Shown: positions 1 to 9,340, counted from the first letter of the stretch. The stretch: 64,000 nucleotides of DNA from Bacteroidales bacterium (GCA_003142255.1 PLLO01000019.1:142971-206970); one strand, 5' to 3'. The notes: generated by a model from the letters alone, not told the origin. A program made the numbers and translations.

Positions 1-661
1 CAATAAATTTGAGAACCTTTTTTGCCGATTCAACATTAAGTTTCTTGGTATCATTCGGGATTCTTTTCAATGCTGCCTCTTCCGGTTCAATTCCAAGCTC
101 ACTGAGCTTTTTGCTTATGCTTCCGAAACTTTCCTTGGCACAGGTAATGGTAATAGTATCGCCATCGACATCAAAATCTTCAGCTCCGGCATCAATCATT
201 TCAAGTTCAACATCATCAAGTGCAAGACCTTCGTTCTTGATAGTGAAGATACCTTTCCTGTCGAAGAGGAAGGCCAGCGAACCTTTCGTACCAAGGTTTC
301 CGCCATATTTATTGAAAGCCGACCGGATTGAAGCAACTGTCCTGTTGTTATTATCGGTCAGACATTCTGCAAAGACTGCAATGCCGTGAGGTGCATAACC
401 CTCAAAGGAAATCTCTATATAACTTACGGCATCAGCACCAACAGCCTTTTTGATAGCTCTTTCAATATTTTCCTTTGGCATGTTGGCACCCTTTGCATTC
501 TGTATTGCAAGTCTCAACCTGGAGTTTGTATCAGGATCGCCTCCACCCTCTTTTGCTGCAATAATTATCTCCTTGATGATCTTGGTGAATTTCTTTCCTC
601 TCTTGGCATCAGTTGCCCCTTTCTTCCTTTTAATGGTGGACCATTTATTGTGACCTGACAT
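1..661 (-). CDS. yebC: YebC/PmpR-family DNA-binding regulator, 3' end outside window
   Basis: The reading frame opens with an ATG at 661-659 and stays open to base 1, giving 220 codons; family members are about 240 residues, so only about 20 are missing. The first residues MSGHNKWSTIKRKKGATDAK are the signature N-terminus of the YebC/TACO1 family. Later parts (ENIERAIKKA, the FEGYAPHG stretch, EEAALKRIPN) also fit. Known members are cytoplasmic proteins acting as transcription regulators or in relieving ribosome stalling at proline runs; which role applies here cannot be seen. It is divergent from miaB, and a TAATTTTG promoter box lies just upstream. Identification is secure, function less so. 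Confidence 0.93.
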   Translation of the reverse strand, partial: MSGHNKWSTIKRKKGATDAKRGKKFTKIIKEIIIAAKEGGGDPDTNSRLRLAIQNAKGANMPKENIERAIKKAVGADAVSYIEISFEGYAPHGIAVFAECLTDNNNRTVASIRSAFNKYGGNLGTKGSLAFLFDRKGIFTIKNEGLALDDVELEMIDAGAEDFDVDGDTITITCAKESFGSISKKLSELGIEPEEAALKRIPNDTKKLNVESAKKVLKFI

Positions 662-687
662 ACAATAGGTTTTAATTATTATGAATG

Positions 688-695
688 CAAAATTA
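688..695 (-). promoter_or_regulatory. -7 promoter box for yebC
   Basis: On the minus strand this reads TAATTTTG, matching the Bacteroidota -7 consensus TAnnTTTG, and lies 27 bp before the yebC ATG. No clear TTG -33 element was found, so the call rests on the -7 box and its position. Confidence 0.45.
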
Positions 696-726
696 AATAT
701 TTCTTTAATACCTCAACCATACTTTA

Positions 727-734
727 TACTTTTG
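727..734 (+). promoter_or_regulatory. -7 promoter box for miaB
   Basis: TACTTTTG matches TAnnTTTG and lies about 100 bp before miaB in the divergent yebC/miaB gap. The leader in between contains the near-repeated stretch GTGCACC-TTGCACC-GCGTGCC around 782-803, a low-complexity motif with no function I can name. Confidence 0.45.
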
Positions 735-835
735 TGCGAACGAATAAGCGGTGACCGGATGAATACTATGTTCAATGTTCCGTGCACCTTGCACCGCGTG
801 CCGTGTATCTTTAAATAGATGAATGAGAAGTATCG

Positions 836-2164
836 ATGATTAAAAAAGTATATATAGAAACTTACGGCTGCCAGATGAATGTGGCTGACAGTGAAGTGGT
901 TATGTCTATCCTTTCGGAAGCCGGGTATAAGCTGGCAGCAGATATAAATGATGCAGATCTGATCCTTATCAACACATGTTCCATCAGGGATAATGCCGAA
1001 CAGCGTATCTGGAGCAGGCTCAGGACAATAAAGCATCTAAGGAAGAAAAATAGCGATCTGATTATCGGTTTGCTGGGATGTATGGCTGAGAGGCTTAAGG
1101 AGGATCTGCTTGAAACCGAGCAGCTTGTCGATATTGTTGTGGGACCTGATGCTTATCGACAGCTGCCACAGCTGGTAGACGAAGCAGGGAGCGGGCACAA
1201 AGCAGTAAATGTTCTTCTTTCACGCGATGAGACGTATGCCGATATATCGCCGGTGAGGATGGATAAAAACGGAGTATCCTCATTCGTCTCCATCATGCGT
1301 GGCTGCAATAATATGTGTGCCTACTGCGTGGTTCCATATGTAAGGGGAGCTGAGAGAAGCCGCAACCCGGAATCAATTATCCGTGAAGTAAGGGAATTGT
1401 ACGATAACGGATACAGGGATGTAACACTGCTTGGGCAGAATGTTGATTCGTACTCCTGGAGAAACGGGGATAAAGCGACCGGATTTGCTGAGCTGCTTGA
1501 ACTTACTGCAATGGTAAGCCCCCTGTTAAGGGTCAGATTTTCCACATCGCATCCCAAGGATATCTCTGATAGCCTGCTTGAGACCATTGCCCGTCACGAT
1601 AATATCTGCAGGCATATTCATCTGCCGGCTCAGAGCGGAAGCAGCCGGATACTGAAGCTCATGAACCGGGAGTATTCGAGAGAGTGGTATATGGACCGGA
1701 TCAGTGCCATTCGATCTTATATTCCAGATTGCGCCCTCTCGACAGATATGATCGCCGGATTCTGCACCGAAACCGAAGAGGATCACCGGGATTCCCTTTC
1801 ACTTATGGAATGGGCGGGATTCGATTTCGCATATATGTTCAAATACAGTGAAAGGCCCGGAACAAAAGCTGCAAGGAAATTTAAAGACGACGTGCCTGAT
1901 GAAATTAAAACAAGAAGGCTGAATGAAATAATCGCTCTTCAGAACAGGCTCTCGGCTCACTCCAAAAGAAATGATGTCGGAAAAACATTTGAGGTGCTGG
2001 CAGAAGGAACATCAAAAAGATCTTCGGAGCATCTTTCAGGAAGGACATCCCAGAACAAGGTAGTGGTATTTCCGAAAGGGTTAATAAAGGCAGGGGATTA
2101 TGTCAATGTGATGATTGAAAGATCAACCTCAGCCACACTTATCGGCAATATAATTATTCCCTGA
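836..2164 (+). CDS. miaB: tRNA-2-methylthio-N6-dimethylallyladenosine synthase MiaB
   Basis: MiaB is a cytoplasmic radical-SAM methylthiotransferase that converts i6A37 to ms2i6A37 in tRNAs reading UNN codons. The 442-residue length is normal. The N-terminal UPF0004 domain has three cluster cysteines at C12 (YGCQMN), C48 (NTCSIRD) and C82 (LGCMAER). The radical-SAM CxxxCxxC motif is C157/C161/C164 (GCNNMCAYC). A TRAM-type RNA-binding segment forms the last 65 or so residues. The close paralogue RimO is disfavoured because the YGCQMN and [10 protein letters not shown] wording is MiaB-like. The gene is monocistronic, with a 59-bp gap to the next gene. Confidence 0.95.
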   Translation: MIKKVYIETYGCQMNVADSEVVMSILSEAGYKLAADINDADLILINTCSIRDNAEQRIWSRLRTIKHLRKKNSDLIIGLLGCMAERLKEDLLETEQLVDIVVGPDAYRQLPQLVDEAGSGHKAVNVLLSRDETYADISPVRMDKNGVSSFVSIMRGCNNMCAYCVVPYVRGAERSRNPESIIREVRELYDNGYRDVTLLGQNVDSYSWRNGDKATGFAELLELTAMVSPLLRVRFSTSHPKDISDSLLETIARHDNICRHIHLPAQSGSSRILKLMNREYSREWYMDRISAIRSYIPDCALSTDMIAGFCTETEEDHRDSLSLMEWAGFDFAYMFKYSERPGTKAARKFKDDVPDEIKTRRLNEIIALQNRLSAHSKRNDVGKTFEVLAEGTSKRSSEHLSGRTSQNKVVVFPKGLIKAGDYVNVMIERSTSATLIGNIIIP

Positions 2165-2223
2165 AAGATTTGCTCATTACTCCTCTTAATGTTAACTTGC
2201 ATTAATTATTAATCTTCTTACTC

Positions 2224-2892
2224 ATGAAGACCAGAATCTTTATTTCGATCCTTTTAGTTTTTTGCATTCCTTTCACTGCAAACAGTCAAAAATCTCATTC
2301 AAAGGATAAGAAAAAGCTTGTGATCAATGGCGTCGTCACCACAGCTGGTAAAAAACCGGTAACTGACGCACAAATCTTTGTTGATAGCATATATACAAAC
2401 CGGGGAACTGATGACCTGGGGAATTATAAGGTAAATGTTAACCAGGACGCAAAGAAGATCGTTGCCTATTCACCAAAATTCGGATTTTCCGAATCTGATA
2501 TCAATGGTCAGAATACAATAAACCTTACATTGGATGTTAAAACCGCGAATCTGCCCCGTTTTATAACTGAAAGCAAGATGTACCTGTCAGAGAAAAAACA
2601 AAAAGAAAAAAAGATGAACCTCTATACTGATATTTATCAGATGATAAGGCAGGAGGTTCCGGGAGTGCTTGTTTCAGGGAGGAGCATCGTGGTTCAGCAG
2701 CCGAACTCCTTTATTGGAAGCACAACGCCTCTGTTTGTTGTGGATGGCCATATTGTTCCCAGCCTTGATTACGTAAATCCTCAGGAAGTAAAATCCATAA
2801 GATTGCTTAAAGGCAGTGAAGCCACTATTTATGGAACCGAAGGAGCAAATGGCATTATCAGCGTCACACTCATTAAAGGTGGCGATAATTAG
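2224..2892 (+). CDS. Secreted barrel-less SusC-like protein (carboxypeptidase-regulatory + plug), first of pair
   Basis: This 222-residue protein has a signal peptide (about residues 1-21, ending ANSQ) and no membrane segment after it. Residues about 33-107 look like the carboxypeptidase-regulatory-like beta domain found at the front of SusC proteins (INGVVTTAGKKPVTDAQIFV). Residues about 130-217 look like the TonB-receptor plug (PLFVVDGHIVP, VKSIRLLKGSEATIYG, EGANGIISV). It stops exactly where a SusC beta-barrel would begin, so it cannot be a transporter. It lacks the VVVIGYGT motif that its downstream paralogue keeps. A role as periplasmic binding or signalling partner is only a guess. Confidence 0.75.
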   Translation: MKTRIFISILLVFCIPFTANSQKSHSKDKKKLVINGVVTTAGKKPVTDAQIFVDSIYTNRGTDDLGNYKVNVNQDAKKIVAYSPKFGFSESDINGQNTINLTLDVKTANLPRFITESKMYLSEKKQKEKKMNLYTDIYQMIRQEVPGVLVSGRSIVVQQPNSFIGSTTPLFVVDGHIVPSLDYVNPQEVKSIRLLKGSEATIYGTEGANGIISVTLIKGGDN

Positions 2893-2942
2893 AATACCTG
2901 TTTTAATTCAGAACTTCAGATCAAAAAACAAAATCTTTAATC

Positions 2943-3647
2943 ATGAAATTGAAGCTCCTTTCCCTTGCTCTGCTCCTGTCAATGTTTTATTTTAATCTTG
3001 ATGGACAAAAAGCCAACAACAGGAAAGTAGTCATTTCCGGTTATGTCACCGATGCAAACCATAATCCTGTTTCAGGAGCTATGATCCTGATCGATAAGAA
3101 AAACACAAATATCATTACTGACAATAAGGGCTTTTACAGGGTCAAAGTGAAACCTGGCGCAAAATTATTAACCGCATTTACCCTTACCAGCGGATCAGCT
3201 GAAATAGATATCAGCGGACACACATCTATAGACCTTTCATTAAACGGCACTTTGAAAAGTAAGCCGGACAATCAGGTGAAAGATGAAAGAATCAATATCG
3301 GATATGGCACAGCCGAAAGAAAAGACATCAATTCGCAGGTGAACAGGGTGAACACAACCGATGATAAGTATGCCTCCTATTCTAATATATATGACATGTT
3401 AAAAGGTACAGTACCGGGCTTACAGGTCATTGGGAAAAGTATTTCGGTTCAGGGTCCGGGTACCCCGGGTAACAACGAGCCTCTTTTAGTAGTTGATGAC
3501 AATATTGTTTCTTCGATCGATGACATCCACCCATCACAGGTAAAGTCAGTCGATGTGCTTAAAGGAGCGTCGGCATCTATTTACGGTTCCAGAGGAGCCA
3601 ATGGTGTTATAATCATTCATCTGAAAGGACGCTCGGAAATGAAATAG
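2943..3647 (+). CDS. Secreted barrel-less SusC-like protein (carboxypeptidase-regulatory + plug), second of pair
   Basis: This paralogue of the preceding gene (234 residues) starts 50 bp after it, so the two are probably co-transcribed. It has a signal peptide (about 1-21, ending LDGQ). A carboxypeptidase-regulatory-like domain follows (VISGYVTDANHNPVSGAMIL, about 29-103). Next is a stretch INIGYGTAERKDINSQVNRV matching the conserved SusC segment around the TonB box. A plug-like C-terminus ends the protein (LLVVDDNIVSS, VDVLKGASASIYGSRGANGV). No barrel strands follow. It converges on aspS with only 7 bp between stop codons. Molecular role unknown. Confidence 0.75.
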   Translation: MKLKLLSLALLLSMFYFNLDGQKANNRKVVISGYVTDANHNPVSGAMILIDKKNTNIITDNKGFYRVKVKPGAKLLTAFTLTSGSAEIDISGHTSIDLSLNGTLKSKPDNQVKDERINIGYGTAERKDINSQVNRVNTTDDKYASYSNIYDMLKGTVPGLQVIGKSISVQGPGTPGNNEPLLVVDDNIVSSIDDIHPSQVKSVDVLKGASASIYGSRGANGVIIIHLKGRSEMK

Positions 3648-3654
3648 ATCCGGG

Positions 3655-5409
3655 TTATTTATCCTTCTTTTTTATTTCGATCATCAATTCATTAAGCTGC
3701 TGGTCTGATATTTCAGCGGGGGTATCAAGCATCACATCCCTCCCCGAATTGTTTTTGGGGAAAGCAATGAAATCGCGGATTGAATCCTGCCCGCCGAACA
3801 TGGCAACCCACCTGTCGAAGCCGAAAGCAATCCCGCCGTGAGGAGGTGCCCCGTATTTAAACGCATTTAGCAGGAATCCAAACTGTAAATTTGCCTCTTC
3901 ATCAGTAAATCCAAGAACCTTAAACATCAGTTTTTGAACTGAAGCATCATGTATCCTTATTGAACCTCCGCCGATCTCAACGCCGTTGATCACAAGATCA
4001 TAAGCATTAGCCCGTACTTTACCCGGGTCGCTCTCCATAAGGTGAATATCTTCCGGTTTAGGTGAGGTGAAGGGATGGTGCATAGCATAATAGCGCTTCG
4101 TCTCTTCATCCCACTCCAGCAGCGGGAAATCGACTACCCATAAAGGAACAAAAGTATCTTTCTTTCTTAATCCAAGCCTGTTGCCCATTTCCAGCCTCAG
4201 CTCAGAAAGAGCGGTAAGTGTTTTATGTCTTTCTCCTGCAAGAATTAGAACAAGATCTCCCTCTTTTGCATTTATAGCTGCAGCCCATTTTTTCAATTCT
4301 TCAGGCGGATAGAATTTATCTGCCGATGATTTAAGTCCGTCTGCTCCGCACTTCAGGTAAACCATGCCTTTTGCTCCGATCTGTGGACGCTTTACAAAGT
4401 CAGTAAGTTCGTCGAGCTGTTTCCTGGAATAATCGGCACATCCTTCTGCACAAATTCCCCCTATGTATTCGGCACCGTCAAAAACCTGGAACCCATGTCC
4501 TTTGACTGTTGTGGTAATCTCTTTAAATTTCATTCCGAACCTGAGGTCTGGCTTATCGGAGCCATAATTTGCCATAGCCTCGCTGTATGGCAGCCTATTA
4601 AAAGGTTCATTGAACTCGACTCCCCTGATCTGCCTGAAAAGATATTTTGCAAGCCCCTCGAAAGTGTCGAGTATATCGTCTCTTTCGACGAACGACATTT
4701 CGCAGTCGATCTGCGAGAATTCCGGCTGCCTGTCGGCTCTCAGGTCCTCATCGCGGAAACATTTCACAATCTGAAAGTATTTGTCGAAGCCTGCTACCAT
4801 CAGAAGCTGCTTTAGTGTCTGGGGCGACTGGGGCAGGGCATAAAAAGTGCCCGGCTGCATCCTGCTGGGAACAACAAAATCGCGTGCTCCCTCGGGTGTG
4901 GATTTAATAAGCACCGGCGTTTCCACCTCCACAAACCCTATCGAATCCATATATTTCCGGACTTCCTGCGACACCTTATGGCGAAGCAATATATTGTTTT
5001 TTACGCTACTTCTCCGAAGGTCGAGATACCGGTATTTCATCCTGAGCTCTTCACCCCCGTCGGTCTCCTCCTCAATTGTAAATGGGGGCAGCTCGCTGCG
5101 GTTAAGGATTACAAGCCTCGAGACTTCGATCTCGATCTCTCCTGTCGGAATTTTCATATTTTTATTGCTCCGCTCCCTAACCTTCCCGGAAGCCTGAACC
5201 ACAAATTCACGGCCCAGTTTCCTTGCCTGCCCGCACAGTTCATGATCTGCCTCCATATTAAATACCAGCTGGGTTATCCCGTATCTGTCGCGGAGATCGA
5301 CAAAGGTCATTCCCCCCAGGTCTCTCGATTTCTGAACCCATCCGCACAAAGTTACATTCTTCGCCGTATCCTTTATTGTGAGCTCTCCGCATGTATGTGT
5401 CCTGTACAT
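3655..5409 (-). CDS. aspS: Aspartyl-tRNA synthetase
   Basis: This cytoplasmic class II aminoacyl-tRNA synthetase charges tRNA-Asp. At 584 residues it is the long bacterial form. It has an N-terminal OB-fold anticodon-binding domain ([20 protein letters not shown]), class II motif 2 ([18 protein letters not shown]), a bacterial GAD insertion domain in the middle, and motif 3 near the end ([14 protein letters not shown]). Whether it is discriminating or also charges tRNA-Asn was not tested; no gatCAB genes are in the window. A TATTTTTG box lies just upstream, leaving a leader of about 17 nt. Confidence 0.97.
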   Translation of the reverse strand: MYRTHTCGELTIKDTAKNVTLCGWVQKSRDLGGMTFVDLRDRYGITQLVFNMEADHELCGQARKLGREFVVQASGKVRERSNKNMKIPTGEIEIEVSRLVILNRSELPPFTIEEETDGGEELRMKYRYLDLRRSSVKNNILLRHKVSQEVRKYMDSIGFVEVETPVLIKSTPEGARDFVVPSRMQPGTFYALPQSPQTLKQLLMVAGFDKYFQIVKCFRDEDLRADRQPEFSQIDCEMSFVERDDILDTFEGLAKYLFRQIRGVEFNEPFNRLPYSEAMANYGSDKPDLRFGMKFKEITTTVKGHGFQVFDGAEYIGGICAEGCADYSRKQLDELTDFVKRPQIGAKGMVYLKCGADGLKSSADKFYPPEELKKWAAAINAKEGDLVLILAGERHKTLTALSELRLEMGNRLGLRKKDTFVPLWVVDFPLLEWDEETKRYYAMHHPFTSPKPEDIHLMESDPGKVRANAYDLVINGVEIGGGSIRIHDASVQKLMFKVLGFTDEEANLQFGFLLNAFKYGAPPHGGIAFGFDRWVAMFGGQDSIRDFIAFPKNNSGRDVMLDTPAEISDQQLNELMIEIKKKDK

Positions 5410-5431
5410 TTTCTTTCTGTTATAATTTCAG

Positions 5432-5439
5432 CAAAAATA
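5432..5439 (-). promoter_or_regulatory. -7 promoter box for aspS
   Basis: Minus strand reads TATTTTTG, matching TAnnTTTG, 23 bp before the aspS ATG. With the tadA box at 5477-5484 it forms a compact divergent promoter region of under 100 bp. Confidence 0.5.
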
Positions 5440-5476
5440 AGAAATAATCCGGATGTCATGAGTCCCGATTTCTTCA

Positions 5477-5484
5477 TACTTTTG
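5477..5484 (+). promoter_or_regulatory. -7 promoter box for tadA
   Basis: TACTTTTG matches TAnnTTTG and ends 18 bp before the tadA ATG at 5503, implying a very short leader. No convincing TTG -33 element was seen. Confidence 0.5.
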
Positions 5485-5502
5485 ACTTATTAAAAAACAT
5501 GC

Positions 5503-5943
5503 ATGGCTGAAAGGAAACACGAGAAGTTCATGAGGGCCGCTCTTGAGGAAGCGATGAAAGCGTTTGAAAAGCAGGAAGTTCCGGTTGGCGCCGTGGTTGT
5601 TTGCAATGATGCAATAATTGCGCGGGCACATAATCTGACAGAGACTTTGAATGATCCCACAGCACATGCGGAAATGCAGGCAATAACTGCTGCTGCGAAC
5701 TGGCTTGGAGGAAAATACCTGAATGATTGTACAATCTATGTAACTCTTGAGCCATGCGCCATGTGCGCAGGGGCGATAGGCTGGAGCCAGGCGCCTGTAA
5801 TCGTGTACGGGGCTGATGATGAGAAAAAAGGCTATACAAAAGTAAAAGGTCAGCTTCTTCATCCGAAGACAAAAGTAGTGAAGGGAGTACTGGAACAGGA
5901 GTGCCGGGAGGTGATGGTGAAGTTCTTCAAAAGTAAAAGGTAA
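5503..5943 (+). CDS. tadA: tRNA-specific adenosine deaminase TadA
   Basis: TadA deaminates A34 to inosine in the anticodon of tRNA-Arg(ACG). The 146-residue protein has the zinc cytidine/deoxycytidylate deaminase fold with H55-A-E57 (HAEM; zinc ligand and catalytic proton shuttle) and P84-C85-A-M-C88 (two zinc ligands). The N-terminal EVPVGAVVV motif is also typical. Guanine deaminases share the fold, but the DPTAHAEM and TLEPCAMCAGAI wording fits TadA. The ATG at 5503 is chosen because the earlier ATG at 5499 is out of frame. Confidence 0.92.
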   Translation: MAERKHEKFMRAALEEAMKAFEKQEVPVGAVVVCNDAIIARAHNLTETLNDPTAHAEMQAITAAANWLGGKYLNDCTIYVTLEPCAMCAGAIGWSQAPVIVYGADDEKKGYTKVKGQLLHPKTKVVKGVLEQECREVMVKFFKSKR

Positions 5944-6081
5944 TCCGAAATCCTATTGTAAAGAGGTATTAAGCTGCTTCCCTCCTTTTCCCTGATTTTT
6001 TGGCTGAAGCCCGGGACCGATTTTCGTCGCAGAACAAGGTTTTTTGATAAAAACGCGGTAAGTTTACTAAAATTTAAGGAT

Positions 6082-6564
6082 ATGACTTTCGACAATAGCA
6101 AGACAATAATCGGTGTAAGGATCAAAATTTTCTTTGCAACAATCCTCCTGCTTGGCTGGGTTGGAGTTGTATACATCGCCGGGCTGATAAAATCTCCGAT
6201 TCTGGGACTTGACGATTCTATCTGGACCTTTGCCCTGGTAATAGTATGGATATTAATTGCCTTCCTCCCGATGATCCTGAATTATCAGTTCATCTTCTTT
6301 TCTGACGATGGCAATGACATTGTTTTCAAATACTTTACAGCTGGTATCGTCGGAGGAAAAAAGAATACCATAGAAATAAACAAAGGCACCTTCGCCGGAT
6401 TCAGGATCGAATCAAAATATTTCGGGATGACCAAAAGCTTAATTCTTTTCCAGAAACTTGTCCAGGGAGTAGCAAAATTCCCCCCGATATATATCACCGC
6501 TCTCACTAAGGATCAGCAGGCAAAACTCATTCATGCACTCAGCCAGTATGCACCTCAATCTTAA
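6082..6564 (+). CDS. Small two-helix membrane protein of unknown function
   Basis: A 160-residue protein with two predicted transmembrane helices (about 13-35 and 47-67). A soluble, strand-rich C-terminal half follows (YQFIFFSDDGNDIVFKYF, then NKGTFAGFRI). The layout of two helices followed by a beta-rich domain resembles bacterial PH-like membrane proteins. The protein at 57817-58323 has the same layout, but I see no strong sequence identity between them. It stands alone between tadA and gdhA. I do not recognise a named family. Confidence 0.7.
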   Translation: MTFDNSKTIIGVRIKIFFATILLLGWVGVVYIAGLIKSPILGLDDSIWTFALVIVWILIAFLPMILNYQFIFFSDDGNDIVFKYFTAGIVGGKKNTIEINKGTFAGFRIESKYFGMTKSLILFQKLVQGVAKFPPIYITALTKDQQAKLIHALSQYAPQS

Positions 6565-6665
6565 ATTTTTTAACTCTATAATATGAGTTAAATCATTTTT
6601 AATGAATAAACTAGAGACCACCTTTGTCTATTGAATTTTTAAAAATGTTTTATTGGATTAATTGA

Positions 6666-6739
6666 CCCCTTTCCCATCCTTCCCCCAGAGGGGAAGGCAT
6701 AAATTCGAACATTTCCCCCTTGGGGGAAAATGAAAGGGG
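6666..6739. repeat. Intergenic three-stem inverted-repeat element
   Basis: Three perfect 8-bp stems nest into a three-way junction. The outer stem is CCCCTTTC (6666-6673) with GAAAGGGG (6732-6739). Inner hairpin 1 is CCTTCCCC (6678-6685) with GGGGAAGG (6690-6697). Inner hairpin 2 is TTTCCCCC (6712-6719) with GGGGGAAA (6722-6729). It lies in the 240-bp gap before the first gdhA. There is no T-run where a terminator would need one, so it is more likely a dispersed palindromic repeat or structured RNA. Confidence 0.7.
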
Positions 6740-6804
6740 ATAAAAATGAAAAAAGAAACTTAAGATTTAACCCATTATAATTACTCACTTAAAATATTTT
6801 TACC

Positions 6805-8142
6805 ATGAATGTAGATAAGATAATGAATAACCTCGAAAAGAAACATCCCGGAGAGGTTGAGTATTTACAGGCAGTAAGGGAAGTGCTTGAATCGATAGAG
6901 GAAGTCTATAATGAAAATCCTCAGTTTGAATCGGCAAATATAATTGAACGGCTTATTGAACCGGACCGCGTGATTATGTTTAAAGTACCATGGGTCGATG
7001 ATGAAGGCAACGTTAAAGTGAATCTCGGTTATCGCATTCAGTTTAATAATGCTATCGGCCCTTATAAGGGAGGCCTCCGCTTTCACCCAAGCGTAAACCT
7101 CTCGATATTGAAGTTCCTCGGCTTTGAGCAGATCTTTAAAAATTCACTTACAACCCTGCCTATGGGCGGAGGAAAAGGAGGGTCAGACTTTGACCCCAAA
7201 GGAAAATCAAATGCTGAAGTAATGCGCTTCTGCCAGTCTTTCATGCTGCAGCTGTGGAAATATATCGGTCCTGAAACTGATGTCCCCGCAGGTGATATTG
7301 GTGTTGGTGGCCGTGAAATAGGATTCCTTTACGGAATGTATAAAAAACTGAAAGGCGATCATACCGGTGTTCTTACGGGCAAGGGAAGCAACTGGGGAGG
7401 ATCTCTGGTCAGGCCTGAAGCAACAGGATTCGGTGGAATTTACTTTGCCAAGGAAATGCTCGCAACCAGGAATGAGACATTGAAAGGCAAAACTATTTCG
7501 ATATCAGGATTTGGCAACGTGGCTTGGGGCGCTGCTTTGAAGGCAACTGAACTTGGTGGAAAAGTTGTTACCATTTCCGGTCCCGATGGTTATGTATATG
7601 ATAAAGATGGAATCTCTGGTAAAAAGATCGATTATATGCTGGACCTTCGGGCTTCAAATGAAGATATTGTTAAACCATATTCTTATGCATTTGAGGGTGT
7701 TGAATTCCATGAGGGAAAAAGGCCATGGGAAGTAAAGGTCGATATAGCATTGCCCTGTGCAACACAAAACGAGCTTACGGGTGAAGATGCCAAAACTCTT
7801 ATTAAAAACGGCGTTATCATGGTAGCTGAAGTATCAAATATGGGATGCACTCCTGAGGCAGTGGAAGAATTTCATAAAAACAAAGTGTTATTCGCCCCCG
7901 GAAAAGCTGTCAATGCGGGAGGTGTTGCCACATCAGGCCTTGAAATGACCCAAAACTCGATGAAGCTCCATTGGAGCCGCCAGGAAGTTGATGACCGCCT
8001 GCATGAGATCATGTGCAATATCCATGGCCAGTGCGTGAAGTACGGCAAGCGTGAAGACGGGTATGTTGATTATGTGAAGGGCGCAAACATTGCAGGATTC
8101 CTCAATGTCGCAAATTCAATGATCGATATGGGTGTGATCTGA
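6805..8142 (+). CDS. Glutamate dehydrogenase, first copy (GdhB-like)
   Basis: A cytoplasmic enzyme that interconverts glutamate and 2-oxoglutarate plus ammonia. It is 445 residues, of the hexameric small-subunit class. The active-site segment [17 protein letters not shown] carries the catalytic lysines, and [13 protein letters not shown] follows. The nucleotide-binding motif reads SGFGNVAWGA followed by VTISGPDGYVYD. The second copy instead has the [15 protein letters not shown] wording typical of NADP-linked GdhA, so this copy may differ in coenzyme use; that is inference. It ends in a hairpin terminator and is separated from copy 2 by dprA. Confidence 0.95.
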   Translation: MNVDKIMNNLEKKHPGEVEYLQAVREVLESIEEVYNENPQFESANIIERLIEPDRVIMFKVPWVDDEGNVKVNLGYRIQFNNAIGPYKGGLRFHPSVNLSILKFLGFEQIFKNSLTTLPMGGGKGGSDFDPKGKSNAEVMRFCQSFMLQLWKYIGPETDVPAGDIGVGGREIGFLYGMYKKLKGDHTGVLTGKGSNWGGSLVRPEATGFGGIYFAKEMLATRNETLKGKTISISGFGNVAWGAALKATELGGKVVTISGPDGYVYDKDGISGKKIDYMLDLRASNEDIVKPYSYAFEGVEFHEGKRPWEVKVDIALPCATQNELTGEDAKTLIKNGVIMVAEVSNMGCTPEAVEEFHKNKVLFAPGKAVNAGGVATSGLEMTQNSMKLHWSRQEVDDRLHEIMCNIHGQCVKYGKREDGYVDYVKGANIAGFLNVANSMIDMGVI

Positions 8143-8157
8143 TACACCTCCGTGGAT

Positions 8158-8203
8158 AAAAAAATGTAGGGGACGCTATGCATGGCGTCCCTACATTTTT
8201 TTA
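8158..8203. terminator. Long inverted repeat acting as terminator after gdh copy 1
   Basis: The arms AAAAATGTAGGGGACGC and GCGTCCCTACATTTTT pair with one bulged G around a TATGCATG loop. An A-run on the left and a T-run on the right make it suitable as a terminator in both directions. It starts about 15 bp after the gdh stop. The GTAGGGACGC core resembles a palindrome I have seen dispersed in many bacterial genomes. Confidence 0.75.
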
Positions 8204-8230
8204 TATTTACATGTCTCAATTTTTCGTGCT

Positions 8231-9340
8231 ATGTCAGAAAATGTTTCGCTGAAGCATAAAATTGCTTTAGGCCTTATCCCACATATAGGAGATATTAATG
8301 CCCGCAAGCTGGTTGCTCATTTCGGAAGCGTGGAGGCTCTCTTCCGAGAGCCCTACAGGAACCTTGTGAAGATCCCCGGTATAGGGTCGGGCCTTGCAAA
8401 ATATATAACCGACAGGTCATATCTTGAAGCTGCCGAAAAGGAGGCAGAATATGTCACAAAAAAGAATATCAGAACATATTTCTATCTCGATAACGATTAT
8501 CCTTTCAGGCTAAGGCAATGCGATGATTCGCCCGTGGTTTTCTTTTATAAAGGAACATGCAGTCTCGACGCTACCAAAATGTTGGGTGTGGTCGGGACAA
8601 GAAGCTCAACCCCTCATGGAAAAGAGATGTGCGATAAAATAATCGGGGGTCTGGCTGCAGGCCATCCTGATCTGGTAATTGTCAGCGGACTTGCCTACGG
8701 AATTGACGTAACGGCACATAAGGCAGCCCTCTCATTCAATCTTCCGACAATAGGTGTTCTCGGACACGGATTGAAAACAATGTATCCTTCTATGCATACT
8801 TCTACTGCTGAAGCTATGCTTAAGAACGGAGGACTGCTTTCTGATTTTCTTTCAGATGCTCTTCCTGAAAGGAATAATTTTCTGAAGAGGAACAGGATCA
8901 TCGCAGGGCTCTCTGATGCCGTGGTGGTAGTGGAATCAGGGATCAAGGGCGGCGCTTTGATAACAGCCGACATAGCAAACTCCTATAATCGCGATGTTTT
9001 CGCTGTACCAGGAAGGCCTGACGACCAGTGGTCTGCCGGCTGTAACGCTCTTATTAAAAGCAATAAAGCAGCCCTGGCAGGATCTTCTGAAGATATTGAA
9101 TATTTTCTTGACTGGAAATCAGAGAAAGCAAAGCCTCCTGTTCAGAAAACTCTTTTCTCGGAGATGGATGAGACTGAAAAAACAATTTTTGACCTCCTTT
9201 CGAAGGAAAACGAGCTGAATATTGATGCAATATGCAGAACACTGGGACTTCCGGTGTATAAACTCTCATCCCTTTTGCTTCAAATGGAGTTTAAAGGTCT
9301 TGTAAAATGTTACCCCGGAAACCTTTACAGGACAACTTAA
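8231..9340 (+). CDS. dprA: DNA processing protein DprA
   Basis: DprA binds incoming single-stranded DNA during natural transformation and loads RecA; it is cytoplasmic. The 369-residue protein has an N-terminal helix-hairpin-helix region (LVKIPGIGSGLAKYI). The Rossmann-like DNA_processg_A core has MLGVVGTRSSTPHGK, SGLAYGIDVTAHKAAL and RNRIIAGLSDAVVVVES. A C-terminal winged-helix domain is at about 305-367 (ETEKTIFDLLSKENELNIDA). The domain order and length match the Bacteroidota form. It sits alone between the two glutamate dehydrogenase genes; no other competence gene is in the window. Confidence 0.95.
   Translation: MSENVSLKHKIALGLIPHIGDINARKLVAHFGSVEALFREPYRNLVKIPGIGSGLAKYITDRSYLEAAEKEAEYVTKKNIRTYFYLDNDYPFRLRQCDDSPVVFFYKGTCSLDATKMLGVVGTRSSTPHGKEMCDKIIGGLAAGHPDLVIVSGLAYGIDVTAHKAALSFNLPTIGVLGHGLKTMYPSMHTSTAEAMLKNGGLLSDFLSDALPERNNFLKRNRIIAGLSDAVVVVESGIKGGALITADIANSYNRDVFAVPGRPDDQWSAGCNALIKSNKAALAGSSEDIEYFLDWKSEKAKPPVQKTLFSEMDETEKTIFDLLSKENELNIDAICRTLGLPVYKLSSLLLQMEFKGLVKCYPGNLYRTT

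Noticed and set aside
5428-5862. 144-codon minus-strand frame with a hydrophobic start, opposite tadA
   Set aside because: It lies within conserved tadA sequence on the other strand and overlaps the tadA promoter; the hydrophobic start is a by-product of antisense reading.
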